From assembly GCF_028622115.1 (NCBI RefSeq), contig NZ_CP097263.1:8184001-8248000 (forward strand): 64,000 bases of DNA, written 5' to 3'. Of this stretch, positions 43,201 through 51,306 are shown piece by piece (position 1 is the stretch's first letter; each line of letters opens with the position of its first letter). Position numbers and translations under genes: made by a program. This DNA comes from Kutzneria chonburiensis. GTDB lineage: Bacteria > Actinomycetota > Actinomycetes > Mycobacteriales > Pseudonocardiaceae. The notes beneath the pieces are model-generated. The model made no database searches. It was given only the letters and a program-made list of their open reading frames with translations, and was not told the origin of the DNA.

Positions 43201-43229
43201 TGTGAGACAAATACGATGATTGTCTCACA
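43201..43229. promoter_or_regulatory. TetR operator between divergent genes
   Basis: TGTGAGACAA and TTGTCTCACA are perfect 10-bp arms with a 9-bp spacer. The site lies between the TTG start at 43189 and the GTG start at 43243. The fit with a TetR divergon is strong. Confidence 0.8.
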
Positions 43230-43242
43230 GCGGAGGCGCGAC

Positions 43243-43992
43243 GTGACGCATTTCGTGGACCACGGCGGCACCGGCCCGGCGGTCGTGCTGCTGCACAGCT
43301 TCCTGATGGACGGCGACATGTTCGCGCCCCAGATCGCCGCATTCGGCGACACATTTCGCCTGGTCACGGTGGATGAACGCGGGCACGGCCAGACGCCGGT
43401 CGACGGGCCGTTCACCTACTGGGACGTGGCCGAGGACGTGCTGGCCGTGGTCGACGAGCTCGGCATCGACCAGTTCGCGATCGTCGGCACCAGCCAGGGC
43501 GGGTTCGTCGGGCTCCGCGTGGCGCTGCTGGCCCCTGGTCGGGTGACCGCACTGGCCGTGCTGGGCAGCTCGGCCGCGGAAGAGGATCCGCAGGTCGCCG
43601 AGGCGTACCGCGGGCTCGGCACGCTGTGGACCACGCAGGGGCCGACCGATCAGCTGCTCGACATGGTCGCCACCATCTGCGTCGGGGACATGGACAACTC
43701 GGCATGGAAGGTCAAGCTGCGCGCGCTGCCGTACGAACGGGTGCCGGTGCTGCTGGACACGCTGACCCGGCGGGACAGCGTCCTCGGTCGACTGGGTGAG
43801 ATCGCCTGCCCGACGCTCGTGATGCACGGAACCGCCGACGCCGCCTACCCCGTCGAGCGGGCCAAGGAGATCGCCGAAACCGTGCCCAAGGGCGAGTTGG
43901 TGCTGGTCGAGGGCGGGGCGCACTTCCTCAGCCTGACCCATCCGGACGCGGTCAACCCGGCGCTACGCCAATTCCTTTCGGCCAACGGCTGA
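43243..43992 (+). CDS. Alpha/beta hydrolase (triad complete)
   Basis: GTG 43243 follows GGAGG. The 249-residue protein has the canonical triad: Ser in VGTSQGG (near residue 88), Asp in MHGTADAAYP and His in EGGAHFLS, with the HSFLMDG oxyanion region. It is like 3-oxoadipate enol-lactonase and haloperoxidase-type hydrolases. It is the probable target of the divergent TetR and may detoxify or open a lactone or ester ligand sensed by it. Confidence 0.87.
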   Translation: MTHFVDHGGTGPAVVLLHSFLMDGDMFAPQIAAFGDTFRLVTVDERGHGQTPVDGPFTYWDVAEDVLAVVDELGIDQFAIVGTSQGGFVGLRVALLAPGRVTALAVLGSSAAEEDPQVAEAYRGLGTLWTTQGPTDQLLDMVATICVGDMDNSAWKVKLRALPYERVPVLLDTLTRRDSVLGRLGEIACPTLVMHGTADAAYPVERAKEIAETVPKGELVLVEGGAHFLSLTHPDAVNPALRQFLSANG

Positions 43993-44072
43993 TTCGGCCG
44001 AACGGACCTGTACCTCTGCCCGATCACTGACCTGATTTGTCCCGCGGCCGGGCCGTTTGTGATGCTGCGGCG

Positions 44073-45020
44073 GTGAAGCTGTGGCGGGTGGTGCTGCCCG
44101 TGCTGTGCTTGGCGCTGGTTGCCGGCGGGATCGTGACGTATCGCTGGCTGAGCGCGCCGGCCGGCGCGACCTACATCGACATCGCCGACGCGAACCCCGC
44201 GCCGACGCCGGTGGCGTTCGCCTCGACCGGCTCGACCGGCAGCTGGCACGTCGACTGCGGGCGCAACCAGGAGCGGATGTACAACTCCGACAACCTGGTC
44301 GCGCAGCCCGGTGTCGTCGGCGGAGCCCATCACGTGCACGACTACGTGGGCAACAAGTCGGTGAATGCGCTGTCCACCAATGACAGCCTGGCCGCGGCCG
44401 AGACCACGTGCCAGCTCGGCGACAAGTCGACCTACTACTGGCCGGTGCTCCTGCTGCCGTCGACCATGACCGCGATGGACGGCATGGACGGGATGTCCAT
44501 GGACCACAGCACTATCGCGGTGCCGAGCTCGGTGCGTATCGAATACCGCGGCAGCCCGGTCAGCAGCGTCATCGCCATGCCACGTTTTCTTCGTGCCACC
44601 ACGGGAAACCCGCATGCCACGACTGAAGGCCTGGCCAACACCGAGCACGTGCAGTGGACTTGTTCGGGCGCGCGGGACAAGGTCACCATGGACTATCCGC
44701 AGTGCGGCAGCGGACAGCAGACCATTCGCGTGTACGACTTCCCCAGCTGCTGGAACGGATCCGCCACCGACAGTCCCGATCACCGCAGCCACCTGGTGTT
44801 CCCGGAGGCCGGCGGCGGCTGCCGGGTCGGCACGTTCCCGGTGCCGGAGTTGCACATCGAGGTCGCGTACACGCTGCCGCCCGGCATCCATTACGCGATC
44901 GACGCCTTCCCGGAGGAGCATTTCAGCTCCGTGACCGATCACGCGATGTTCGTCGATGTGCTGCCGGACGCGCTGATGGGGACGATCGTCGACTGCATCA
45001 ACTCCGGCCGTCACTGCTGA
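44073..45020 (+). CDS. Membrane-anchored or secreted DUF1996 protein, second copy
   Basis: The 315-residue protein starts with an uncleaved-type signal anchor (KLWRVVLPVLCLALVAGGIV), then the DUF1996 pattern: AHHVHDYVG near 90, an internal Met/Asp-rich MDGMDGMSMDHS patch, FPSCWNGSATDSPDHRSHLVFP and a C-terminal DCINSGRHC. The Met/His/Asp patch looks like a copper- or metal-binding site. It is 30% longer in the middle than the copy at 39884. It ends one base before the convergent lipoprotein gene's stop. Function unknown. Confidence 0.83.
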   Translation: MKLWRVVLPVLCLALVAGGIVTYRWLSAPAGATYIDIADANPAPTPVAFASTGSTGSWHVDCGRNQERMYNSDNLVAQPGVVGGAHHVHDYVGNKSVNALSTNDSLAAAETTCQLGDKSTYYWPVLLLPSTMTAMDGMDGMSMDHSTIAVPSSVRIEYRGSPVSSVIAMPRFLRATTGNPHATTEGLANTEHVQWTCSGARDKVTMDYPQCGSGQQTIRVYDFPSCWNGSATDSPDHRSHLVFPEAGGGCRVGTFPVPELHIEVAYTLPPGIHYAIDAFPEEHFSSVTDHAMFVDVLPDALMGTIVDCINSGRHC

Positions 45021-45021
45021 C

Positions 45022-45612
45022 CTATTTGCCTTGCGCCGGGCCGCCGGTGGGCGTGACCGCGAACCAGGTTCCCTTGACGCCCTGGCCGTTGATGTCGCCC
45101 GGCGCCTTGTCGCCGGAGAAGTAGTACACCGGCTGGCCGTTGACCGTGACCTGGCACGTGCCCTCGGGACGCTCGACGTAGCCGACGGCCTGCGGGTCGA
45201 GGCCGTCCGGGTAGATCTTGCCCGGGGAGGCGATCAGCAGCGGCCGCCAGGTGTTCGCGCAGTCATTCAGGCAGGTCGGTTTCTTGTTGGTGTCCTTGGT
45301 GAACATGTACAGCGTCATGCCGTTGCCGTCGGTCAGGAACGTGCCGATCTTCTCGGACGTGGTCGCCCTGAGCACGACGTCGTGCGCGTCCTGGGTCATC
45401 GGCTGATCCGACGGGCCGCTGAAGATCTGCACCAGCCGCTGCGTCTTGGCCACCGTCGGCGGCGGCACCGCGCTCGGGGTCGGCAGCGTGACGACCTGCT
45501 CGACCGGCTTCACGTCGGCGGCCTGCGGCGTGCCACCAATGGAGCACGCGGTCATCGTGATCATGGCCGTGACCAGGAGGGACGAAGAGATGATCACATT
45601 GGTCAGCCGCAT
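45022..45612 (-). CDS. Lipoprotein with YxFxxD motif (COG4315 type)
   Basis: The 196-residue protein has a lipobox MTAC (lipidated Cys near 23) and the family repeat: LYMFTKDT (the YxFxxD motif), CLNDCANTWRPLL and VYYFSGDKAPGD...TWFAVTP. The family is secreted, widespread in actinobacteria and of unknown function, possibly binding haem or redox partners through the conserved C and Y/F residues. It is divergent from an ECF sigma/anti-sigma pair; a gene of this family is a frequent neighbour of such pairs and may be in their regulon. Confidence 0.82.
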   Translation of the reverse strand: MRLTNVIISSSLLVTAMITMTACSIGGTPQAADVKPVEQVVTLPTPSAVPPPTVAKTQRLVQIFSGPSDQPMTQDAHDVVLRATTSEKIGTFLTDGNGMTLYMFTKDTNKKPTCLNDCANTWRPLLIASPGKIYPDGLDPQAVGYVERPEGTCQVTVNGQPVYYFSGDKAPGDINGQGVKGTWFAVTPTGGPAQGK

Positions 45613-45922
45613 GGCTCCGCGCTCCGTGGGTTGTTCGGATGGGTTGCCGCAAACACGGGTGGGCGGGTCGGGCGGTTCAGTCCGGATTCGTGGTGAACCT
45701 GTCCGGCCATCCGCTCGTGTGTCACGTAGGTCGGGCCCGTGCGGTGTGCAGGGCGTCGCACGGACCCGGCCGCCCTCCACTGTGGACGTTTGACCGAACG
45801 GGCAGGTGTCGGCGGCCGGAGTCGCCAAGCGGTCGGCCGGCGGCCCGTGATGACCGTGTTCCTCGATGAGCCCGATCGGGATTTCCGGTCGGTGCACGGG
45901 GGTGACACGGAAGGTGGTGCTG
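45613..45922. other. Divergent promoter region, no gene
   Basis: The 310 bp between the lipoprotein and the sigma factor hold no supported gene. It must contain both promoters; I could not pick a convincing ECF -35/-10 pair by eye. Confidence 0.45.
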
Positions 45923-46474
45923 ATGGCCGGGCTGAGCAGGCGCGCCCGCCAGGACGTCGCCGATGAGGCGCTGCTGCGCTCGCTGTACCGCGAGCACGGC
46001 GGGGCCATGCTGGCGTACGCGTATCGGCTGACCGGGGACCGCGCCGCGGCGGAGGACGTCGTGCAGGAGGCGTTGGTGCGGGCCTGGCAGCATCCCGACA
46101 GCCTGGTGAACGGCATGGGGTCCGTTCGGGGCTGGCTGTTGACCGTGGTCCGCAATCTCGTCACGGACAAGGCACGCGCCCGGGCCTCGCGGCCGCAGGA
46201 GGTCGCCGAGCCGCCCGTCGACGTCGCCGTTTCCCGTGACCATGCCGATGGCGTGGTCAACTCGATGGTCGTCGGCGCCGCGCTGGGGCGGCTGTCCGCT
46301 GAGCACCGTGACGTCCTTGAGCAGATCTACCTGCTCGGCGGCACCGCCAGCGAGGCCGCGCAGGCGCTCGGCATTCCGCTCGGGACCGTGAAGTCCCGGT
46401 GCTACCACGCACTTCGCGCGCTGCGCGGATTTCTCCCTGGGGTCGAGGCGGGATTGGAACGGTCGTTGTCATGA
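45923..46474 (+). CDS. ECF sigma factor
   Basis: The 183-residue protein has sigma region 2 (LYREHGGAMLAYAYRLTGDRAAAEDVVQEALVRAW) and region 4 (LSAEHRDVLEQIYLLGG...GIPLGTVKSRCYHALRALR). ATG 45923 has GGAAGGTGG ahead. Its stop overlaps the anti-sigma start (ATGA). Together they form a cell-envelope stress or redox switch of the SigL/SigK-like type; the group cannot be fixed by eye. Confidence 0.9.
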   Translation: MAGLSRRARQDVADEALLRSLYREHGGAMLAYAYRLTGDRAAAEDVVQEALVRAWQHPDSLVNGMGSVRGWLLTVVRNLVTDKARARASRPQEVAEPPVDVAVSRDHADGVVNSMVVGAALGRLSAEHRDVLEQIYLLGGTASEAAQALGIPLGTVKSRCYHALRALRGFLPGVEAGLERSLS

Positions 46475-47088
46475 AAAACCCGGAAGTGGAGCGCTACCTC
46501 GCCGGCACGCTGGACGAGGGGCGGGCGCGGCTGCTCGAGCGGCACCTCCAGACCTGCGTGCAGTGCAGCGACGAGGTCGCCGAGTTCCATGAGTTCCAGC
46601 GCATCGTCGACACCGTGCTCAACGGCCCGCCACCCGCCGACGATCTTGTCCTGCAACGCGCCCTTCGTCAGATCCGCGCCGAGTCCTCCGCCCGGCGGCG
46701 TCGCCGCGGGGCCATTCTTGCCTCCGCCGCGGCCGTCGTGCTCGGCGTCGCGTTGACCACCGGTGTCGCCGTCGGCCGGGCCGGGGAGACCGTCGGTCCC
46801 ATTCGTGCTTCCGCCACCGATGCCGGGACCGGGGCCGCTCTGGGCTTGGCGTTTGCCGACACGTCCGGGTGGTCGCATCTTTCTGCCGCCGTCAGTGGGG
46901 TGCCGGTCGGGACGCAGTGTGAACTCGTGATCGTCGGCAAGGACGGCAAGCGGACCGTTGCCGCCGGGTGGAAGGTCACCGGGGCTTCGGGCAGCGTCGA
47001 TGCCAGCGTGCTGGTCGATCCGGCGGAGATCGCCTCCGTTCGGGTGGAAAACACCTCTGGCCAGCGGTTGGTGTCGGTGAATCTGTAG
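46471..47088 (+). CDS. Anti-sigma factor with zinc-binding (ZAS) motif
   Basis: The 205-residue protein has the cytoplasmic anti-sigma domain with the ZAS motif HxxxCxxC (H28-LQT-C-VQ-C), one membrane helix (about 80-102) and an extracytoplasmic domain. The motif releases the sigma factor on thiol oxidation or on membrane signals in ZAS proteins. It is coupled to the sigma gene by a 4-base overlap and ends at a strong hairpin. Confidence 0.88.
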   Translation: MKNPEVERYLAGTLDEGRARLLERHLQTCVQCSDEVAEFHEFQRIVDTVLNGPPPADDLVLQRALRQIRAESSARRRRRGAILASAAAVVLGVALTTGVAVGRAGETVGPIRASATDAGTGAALGLAFADTSGWSHLSAAVSGVPVGTQCELVIVGKDGKRTVAAGWKVTGASGSVDASVLVDPAEIASVRVENTSGQRLVSVNL

Positions 47089-47103
47089 TTCGGGTCCGCC
47101 AGT

Positions 47104-47128
47104 GGCCGCCACCCGACGGGTGGCGGCC
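47104..47128 (+). terminator. Terminator of the sigma/anti-sigma operon
   Basis: GGCCGCCACCC and GGGTGGCGGCC form a perfect 11-bp stem with a 3-base loop, followed by GTTTCGTG. Confidence 0.82.
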
Positions 47129-47197
47129 GTTTCGTGTGTCGAGAATGGGCCGGCGGCTCCGTCCCAGGGGCGGATGACGGACACGGAGGAGACCGGA

Positions 47198-47638
47198 ATG
47201 GCGATTCAGCGGATGGACAACGTGCTCATCGTGGTCGAGGACCTCGACGCGGTCATCGCGTTCTTCGTCGAACTCGGCCTCGAGCTGCTGGGCAAGGGTG
47301 CGGTCGAGGGCGAGTGGGTGGAGCGCGTCATCGGGATCGACGACGTCCGCGAGGAGGTCGCCATGCTGCAGACCCCGGATGGTCACGGCCGTATCGAGCT
47401 GGCGATGTTCCACACCCCGAAGGCGATCGCCGCCGAGCCGAAGGACGCGCCGGCCAACACGCTCGGCCTGCGGCGCATCATGTTCGCCGTCGACGACATC
47501 GAGCAGGTCGTCGCCCGGATGCGGGCGCACGGGGCGGAGCTGGTCGGCGAGGTCGTGCGGTACGCCGACAGCTTCCTGCTCTGCTACCTCCGGGGGCCGG
47601 AGGGCATCGTCGTCGGGCTGTCCGAACAGCTCGGCTGA
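47198..47638 (+). CDS. VOC-family (glyoxalase/dioxygenase-like) protein
   Basis: ATG 47198 has GGAGGAG seven bases ahead. The 146-residue protein holds two beta-alpha-beta-beta-beta modules of the vicinal oxygen chelate fold (MDNVLIVVEDLDAVIAFFVELGLEL; LRRIMFAVDDIEQVVARMRAHG). Metal-ligand candidates are limited: the first module lacks the usual His near its start, so it may be a binding protein instead of a metal enzyme. It precedes a SigJ-type factor on the same strand. Confidence 0.83.
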   Translation: MAIQRMDNVLIVVEDLDAVIAFFVELGLELLGKGAVEGEWVERVIGIDDVREEVAMLQTPDGHGRIELAMFHTPKAIAAEPKDAPANTLGLRRIMFAVDDIEQVVARMRAHGAELVGEVVRYADSFLLCYLRGPEGIVVGLSEQLG

Positions 47639-47693
47639 CCTGTCACATCGACTGTGGTCCGAGGCTCAGGTGTTGGTGAGCCTTGTCGACGGG

Positions 47694-48533
47694 ATGGTGC
47701 CGATGGAGTGGCTGGCGGAGCGGTTCGAGCGGGAGCGGCCGAGGTTGCGGGCGGCGGCCTATCGGATGCTGGGGTCGGTGACGGCGGCGGATGACGCGGT
47801 GCAGGACGCGTGGCTGCGGTTGAGCCGGACCGAGGCGGAGATCGAGAACCTGGGTGGCTGGTTGACGACGGTGGTGGCCAGGGAGTGTCTGCACCAGCTG
47901 AGGTCGAGAAGGCACCGCCGGGAAGTGCCGCTGGAGCTGGTGGTGACGGCGGCGGAGCCGGACCCGGAGCAAGAGGTGCTGCTCGCCGACTCGGTGGGCC
48001 TGGCCCTCCAGGTGGTGCTGGAGCAGCTGACGCCGGGGGAGCGGCTGGCGTTCGTCCTGCACGACCTGTTCGACGTGCCGTTCGGCGAGATCGCGGGCAT
48101 CGTGGGCCGGACACCGGCGGCGACGAGGCAGCTGGCCAGCCGGGCCCGCAGAAGGGTGCAGGGGGCGGAGGTCCCGAAGGCGGAGCCGGATCGCCACCGT
48201 CAAAGGAAAGTGGTGGAGGCCTTCTACGCGGCGGCGTACACGGCGGATTTCGACGCGCTGGTCAGGGTGCTCGACCCGGACGTGGTGCTGCGGACGGATG
48301 AGCCGGCGAACATCGTGCGAGGGGCGAAGGCGGTGGCCGAACAGGCCCGCGCGCCGCAAGGCGGCAACCTGCGGTCGATCCTGGTCAACGGCACGATGGG
48401 GGCCCTGATCACGATCGGCGGCCGTCCGGACGCGGTGATGGTCTTCACCGTGGCCGACGACAGGATCGTCCGTATCGACGTCATTCGCGACACCGAGCGC
48501 GTCGGCCGGGTGGCCGACGCGCTCGGTGCGTGA
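47694..48533 (+). CDS. SigJ-type ECF sigma factor with SnoaL-like C-terminal domain
   Basis: The protein (279 residues from ATG 47694; ATG 47703 and GTG 47676 are alternatives) has sigma region 2 (RLRAAAYRMLGSVTAADDAVQDAWLRL), region 4 (LTPGERLAFVLHDLFDVPFGEIAGIVGRTPAATRQLASRARRR) and then a SnoaL/NTF2-like domain (VVEAFYAAAYTADFDALVRVLDPDVVLRTDE). ECF41/SigJ factors with this tail need no membrane anti-sigma; the tail tunes their activity. A YCII-like gene ends one base away, tail to tail. Confidence 0.9.
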   Translation: MVPMEWLAERFERERPRLRAAAYRMLGSVTAADDAVQDAWLRLSRTEAEIENLGGWLTTVVARECLHQLRSRRHRREVPLELVVTAAEPDPEQEVLLADSVGLALQVVLEQLTPGERLAFVLHDLFDVPFGEIAGIVGRTPAATRQLASRARRRVQGAEVPKAEPDRHRQRKVVEAFYAAAYTADFDALVRVLDPDVVLRTDEPANIVRGAKAVAEQARAPQGGNLRSILVNGTMGALITIGGRPDAVMVFTVADDRIVRIDVIRDTERVGRVADALGA

Positions 48534-48887
48534 TCACCAGTACTTGGACGGGATTCGGACCTCGATGGCGCCGCCGAGCCGGGCCTGCGGAATGCGCGCG
48601 GCGATGGCGACGGCGGCGTCGAGGTCCTCGGCCTCGACCGTCATGAAGCCGCCGACATTGGTGCCGACGAACGGCCCCGGCGTCCGCACGGTGGCGCCGT
48701 TCTCGACGCGAACGGTGGTGGCGTCCTTGGGCAGCCCCAACGGCGGCCCGCCGGCGACGTTGTCGAGCGAGCTGACGGCGGCCCAGTCGGCGTACACGGC
48801 CTTGCGTTCCTCGGCCGAGATCGATGCCGCGCCGGGCGTGCCGGGCAACGGAAAGCTGCCGTGGTGGATCACGAAGATGAACTGCAT
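48534..48887 (-). CDS. YCII/DGPF-domain protein
   Basis: ATG 48887 lies five bases after GGAGG; the 117-residue protein is a ferredoxin-like YCII-related domain (MQFIFVIHHG...GGFMTVEAEDLDAAVAIAARIP...IEVRIP). Members of this family are often encoded next to SigJ/ECF41 factors, as here. It may be a small enzyme or sensor. The gene is convergent with the sigma factor gene with zero gap. Confidence 0.83.
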   Translation of the reverse strand: MQFIFVIHHGSFPLPGTPGAASISAEERKAVYADWAAVSSLDNVAGGPPLGLPKDATTVRVENGATVRTPGPFVGTNVGGFMTVEAEDLDAAVAIAARIPQARLGGAIEVRIPSKYW

Positions 48888-48952
48888 CACGTCCTCCTCA
48901 ACGGGTTCTCACCACCCTGAGCCCCGCCGACACGAGGATGTGACGGCACAGC

Positions 48953-48982
48953 GCGAAAAAGAGGACCGGCCGGAGCCGGTCC
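48953..48982 (-). terminator. Intrinsic terminator of the crystallin-like lipoprotein gene
   Basis: GGACCGGC and GCCGGTCC form an 8-bp stem with loop CGGA (48963-48982). On the minus strand it is followed by TCTTTTTCGCG, a good U-tract. Confidence 0.78.
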
Positions 48983-49000
48983 CCTTCTCGAGGTGTCAGA

Positions 49001-50200
49001 TCAGCCCGCGAAGCGGATCGAGTAGACCATCTTGTCGAAGCCGATCGTGCTGAGGTCGTTCTGGTTGCCGGTGACGATCATCGACTTGCCGGTGCAGTCC
49101 TTGCCGGTCCACAGCTTGTACGTGCCGTCGGCCTGGATGGAGGAGACGAGCGAGGGGGTGGTGACGTTCGCGCAGCCGGGGCCGGACACGGCCTGCGAGC
49201 CCTGGGGCTCCGAGAGGTTCTTGCCGGAGTCGAGGATGGCGCTGGTGGCGGTCAGGGCGGCGTTGCCCGTCGTCGTGGTGGGAGGCGTCTGACCGCCGCC
49301 GTCGCCGAAGCGGATGGAGCGAACGGCGTTGTCCATGCCGACCGTCTTCAGGTCCTTGACGTCACCGGTGATCACGACGGACTTGCCGGTGCAGTTGGGG
49401 CCGTCCCACAGCTTGACCGGCCCGTCGATGGTGACGGAGGACGCGACGTCGGGGCGGAACACGTTCTGGCAGCCGGGGCCGGCCACGCCCTGGGAGGCGC
49501 CGTTGTCGGAGAAGTTGGCGTCATCGAACAGGATCGCGCTCTTGCCGGTCAGCGCGGTGGTGGGGGCGCCGGTCGGCGCGGTGGTCGTCGGCGCGGTCGA
49601 CCCGGGCGGGGTGTTCTTGCCGAAGTTGCGCTGCCCGTCCGGCGTCACGGCCCACCACGTGTTCTTCACGGCCTCACCGTTGGTGTCGAAGGCCTTCTTG
49701 TCCCCGCTGAACAGGTACAGCGGCCGACCCTTCAGCGTCAGCTGGAGATTGTGGTCGTCGGGCCGGCGAATGACACCGAGGTCGTGCGGGTTGATGCCGG
49801 CCCACATCACCTTGGGCGTCTTGCCCAGCTCGACCGGCGGCCAGGTGTCCCGGCACGCATCTACGCAGTTGGACTTGTTCTTCTCGTCCTTGTCGAAGAC
49901 GTAGACGACGCGGTTGGCAGCGTTGAGCACGACCGGGTCGAGATCGCCGGCCTTGCCGGCACGCAGCGAAACCCAGGCGCGTGAGACGTCGGCCGGCGCG
50001 CCCTGCGGGGCCCAGTCGCCGGTGCCGGGGGTGGCGTTGTTCGACTTCGCGGTGCCCTGCAACAGGTTCAGCGGCGTGGAGTCGGCCACGTTGCTGGTGG
50101 CCGGCGACGCGGTCGGCGCCTCCGGGGTGCCACAGGCGGCGAGCATCGCGGCGGCGCCGGCGATGAGGGCGGCAAGGGACACAACAGTCTTGCGCGACAT
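49001..50200 (-). CDS. Lipoprotein: YxFxxD domain fused to two beta/gamma-crystallin-like repeats
   Basis: From ATG 50200 the 399-residue protein has a lipobox LAAC (Cys near 23), then a COG4315-type domain (VYVFDKDE; CVDACRDTWPP; LYLFSGDKK...TWWAVTP) like the protein at 45022, a Pro/Thr linker, and two similar repeats of about 75 residues each (CQNVFRPDVASSV...LWDGPNCTGKSVVITGDV...VRSIRF; CANVTTPSLVSSI...LWTGKDCTGKSMIVTGN...VYSIRF). The repeats resemble beta/gamma-crystallin or peptidase inhibitor I36-type domains with one disulfide each. It is exported and lipid-anchored. Function unknown. Confidence 0.78.
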   Translation of the reverse strand: MSRKTVVSLAALIAGAAAMLAACGTPEAPTASPATSNVADSTPLNLLQGTAKSNNATPGTGDWAPQGAPADVSRAWVSLRAGKAGDLDPVVLNAANRVVYVFDKDEKNKSNCVDACRDTWPPVELGKTPKVMWAGINPHDLGVIRRPDDHNLQLTLKGRPLYLFSGDKKAFDTNGEAVKNTWWAVTPDGQRNFGKNTPPGSTAPTTTAPTGAPTTALTGKSAILFDDANFSDNGASQGVAGPGCQNVFRPDVASSVTIDGPVKLWDGPNCTGKSVVITGDVKDLKTVGMDNAVRSIRFGDGGGQTPPTTTTGNAALTATSAILDSGKNLSEPQGSQAVSGPGCANVTTPSLVSSIQADGTYKLWTGKDCTGKSMIVTGNQNDLSTIGFDKMVYSIRFAG

Positions 50201-50329
50201 GGGGATTCTCCAGTGGCTACAAGGTTCCGGATCTGTCCGGAAGCCGTTCGCGATGTACACGGAGCCCCACGGCGAACGGTTCAAAGATTTTTTCGGTGAA
50301 CCGTTCGCCGCTGGTCAGCGCCGGAAAAC

Positions 50330-51250
50330 TCAGGGAATCAGCACGATCTTGCCGCGGGTGTGCCGCTGCTCGAGCTCGCGGTAGGCCTCGCGAACCTGAG
50401 CCAGTGGGTACTTTCGGGCAACGACGATTTCCAATTCGCCTGCGGCGATCCGTGAGGCCAACTCGGCCAGCACATCGGCGCTCGCGGCGGCGCTGTTGCC
50501 CTCGGCCTTCACGCCGAACTTCTCGACGGCGGCGAAGTTGATGATCGTGTTGATCCGTTCCTTGTCGACACCCAGTTCCAGCGCCAGTTCCACGTAGTCG
50601 GCACCGAACGTGTCGATGAACGCGTTGACGTTCCCACCAGCGGCTTCCTTGACGCGTGCGGCCAAACCCTCGCCGTACTCCACCGGCGTCACGCCGTGGG
50701 CGGCCAACCAGTCGCTATTGGACGGTCCGGCGATGCCGATCACCTTGGCGCCGGCCGCCACGGCCAGCTGCACGACCAGCGAGCCGACCCCGCCGGCCGC
50801 GCCGGAGACGACAACAGTGTCCCCCTTGGACAGTGCAACGGCCCGAACTGCCGCGTACGCAGTGGTTCCCGCCACGAACAGCGAGCCCGCCTGCTCCCAG
50901 GTGACGGCCGCCGGCTTCGGCGTGAGCTGCGTCACCGGCACCACGACGTACTCGGCCTGGCTGGCCCGGTCGTCGGTCCAGCCGATCACCTCGTCGCCGA
51001 CCGCGGCCTCGGACACGCCTTCACCGACCGACGCGACCACGCCGGCAAGGTCGCTGCCCTGGCCGGACGGGAAGGTCGACGGCCATACCTCGTGGAACGC
51101 GCCGTTGCGGATGCTCGCTTCGCCGGGGTTGATGCCGGCCGCCTTGACCTGCACGAGCACCTCGCCGGGGCCGGGGACCGGCTGGTCCACGTCGACCACG
51201 TCCAGCACGTCGATGCCGCCGAACTCGTTGTACCTGACCGCCTTGGACAT
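50330..51250 (-). CDS. NADP-dependent quinone oxidoreductase-like MDR protein
   Basis: The 306-residue protein has the zinc-free MDR fold (Qor type): N-terminal GroES-like domain (PVPGPGEVLVQVKAAGINPGEASIRNG) and the nucleotide motif VVSGAAGGVGSLVVQLA. No catalytic zinc ligands are seen, as in quinone reductases. ATG 51250 has a GGAG ahead. It stands just after the LuxR gene on the same strand (56-bp gap). Confidence 0.87.
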   Translation of the reverse strand: MSKAVRYNEFGGIDVLDVVDVDQPVPGPGEVLVQVKAAGINPGEASIRNGAFHEVWPSTFPSGQGSDLAGVVASVGEGVSEAAVGDEVIGWTDDRASQAEYVVVPVTQLTPKPAAVTWEQAGSLFVAGTTAYAAVRAVALSKGDTVVVSGAAGGVGSLVVQLAVAAGAKVIGIAGPSNSDWLAAHGVTPVEYGEGLAARVKEAAGGNVNAFIDTFGADYVELALELGVDKERINTIINFAAVEKFGVKAEGNSAAASADVLAELASRIAAGELEIVVARKYPLAQVREAYRELEQRHTRGKIVLIP

Positions 51251-51306
51251 GGCTCCGAGCCTCCTCGTCGGGTGTATGTGAACTCTCAACCACCCGTCTC
51301 GGAGAT

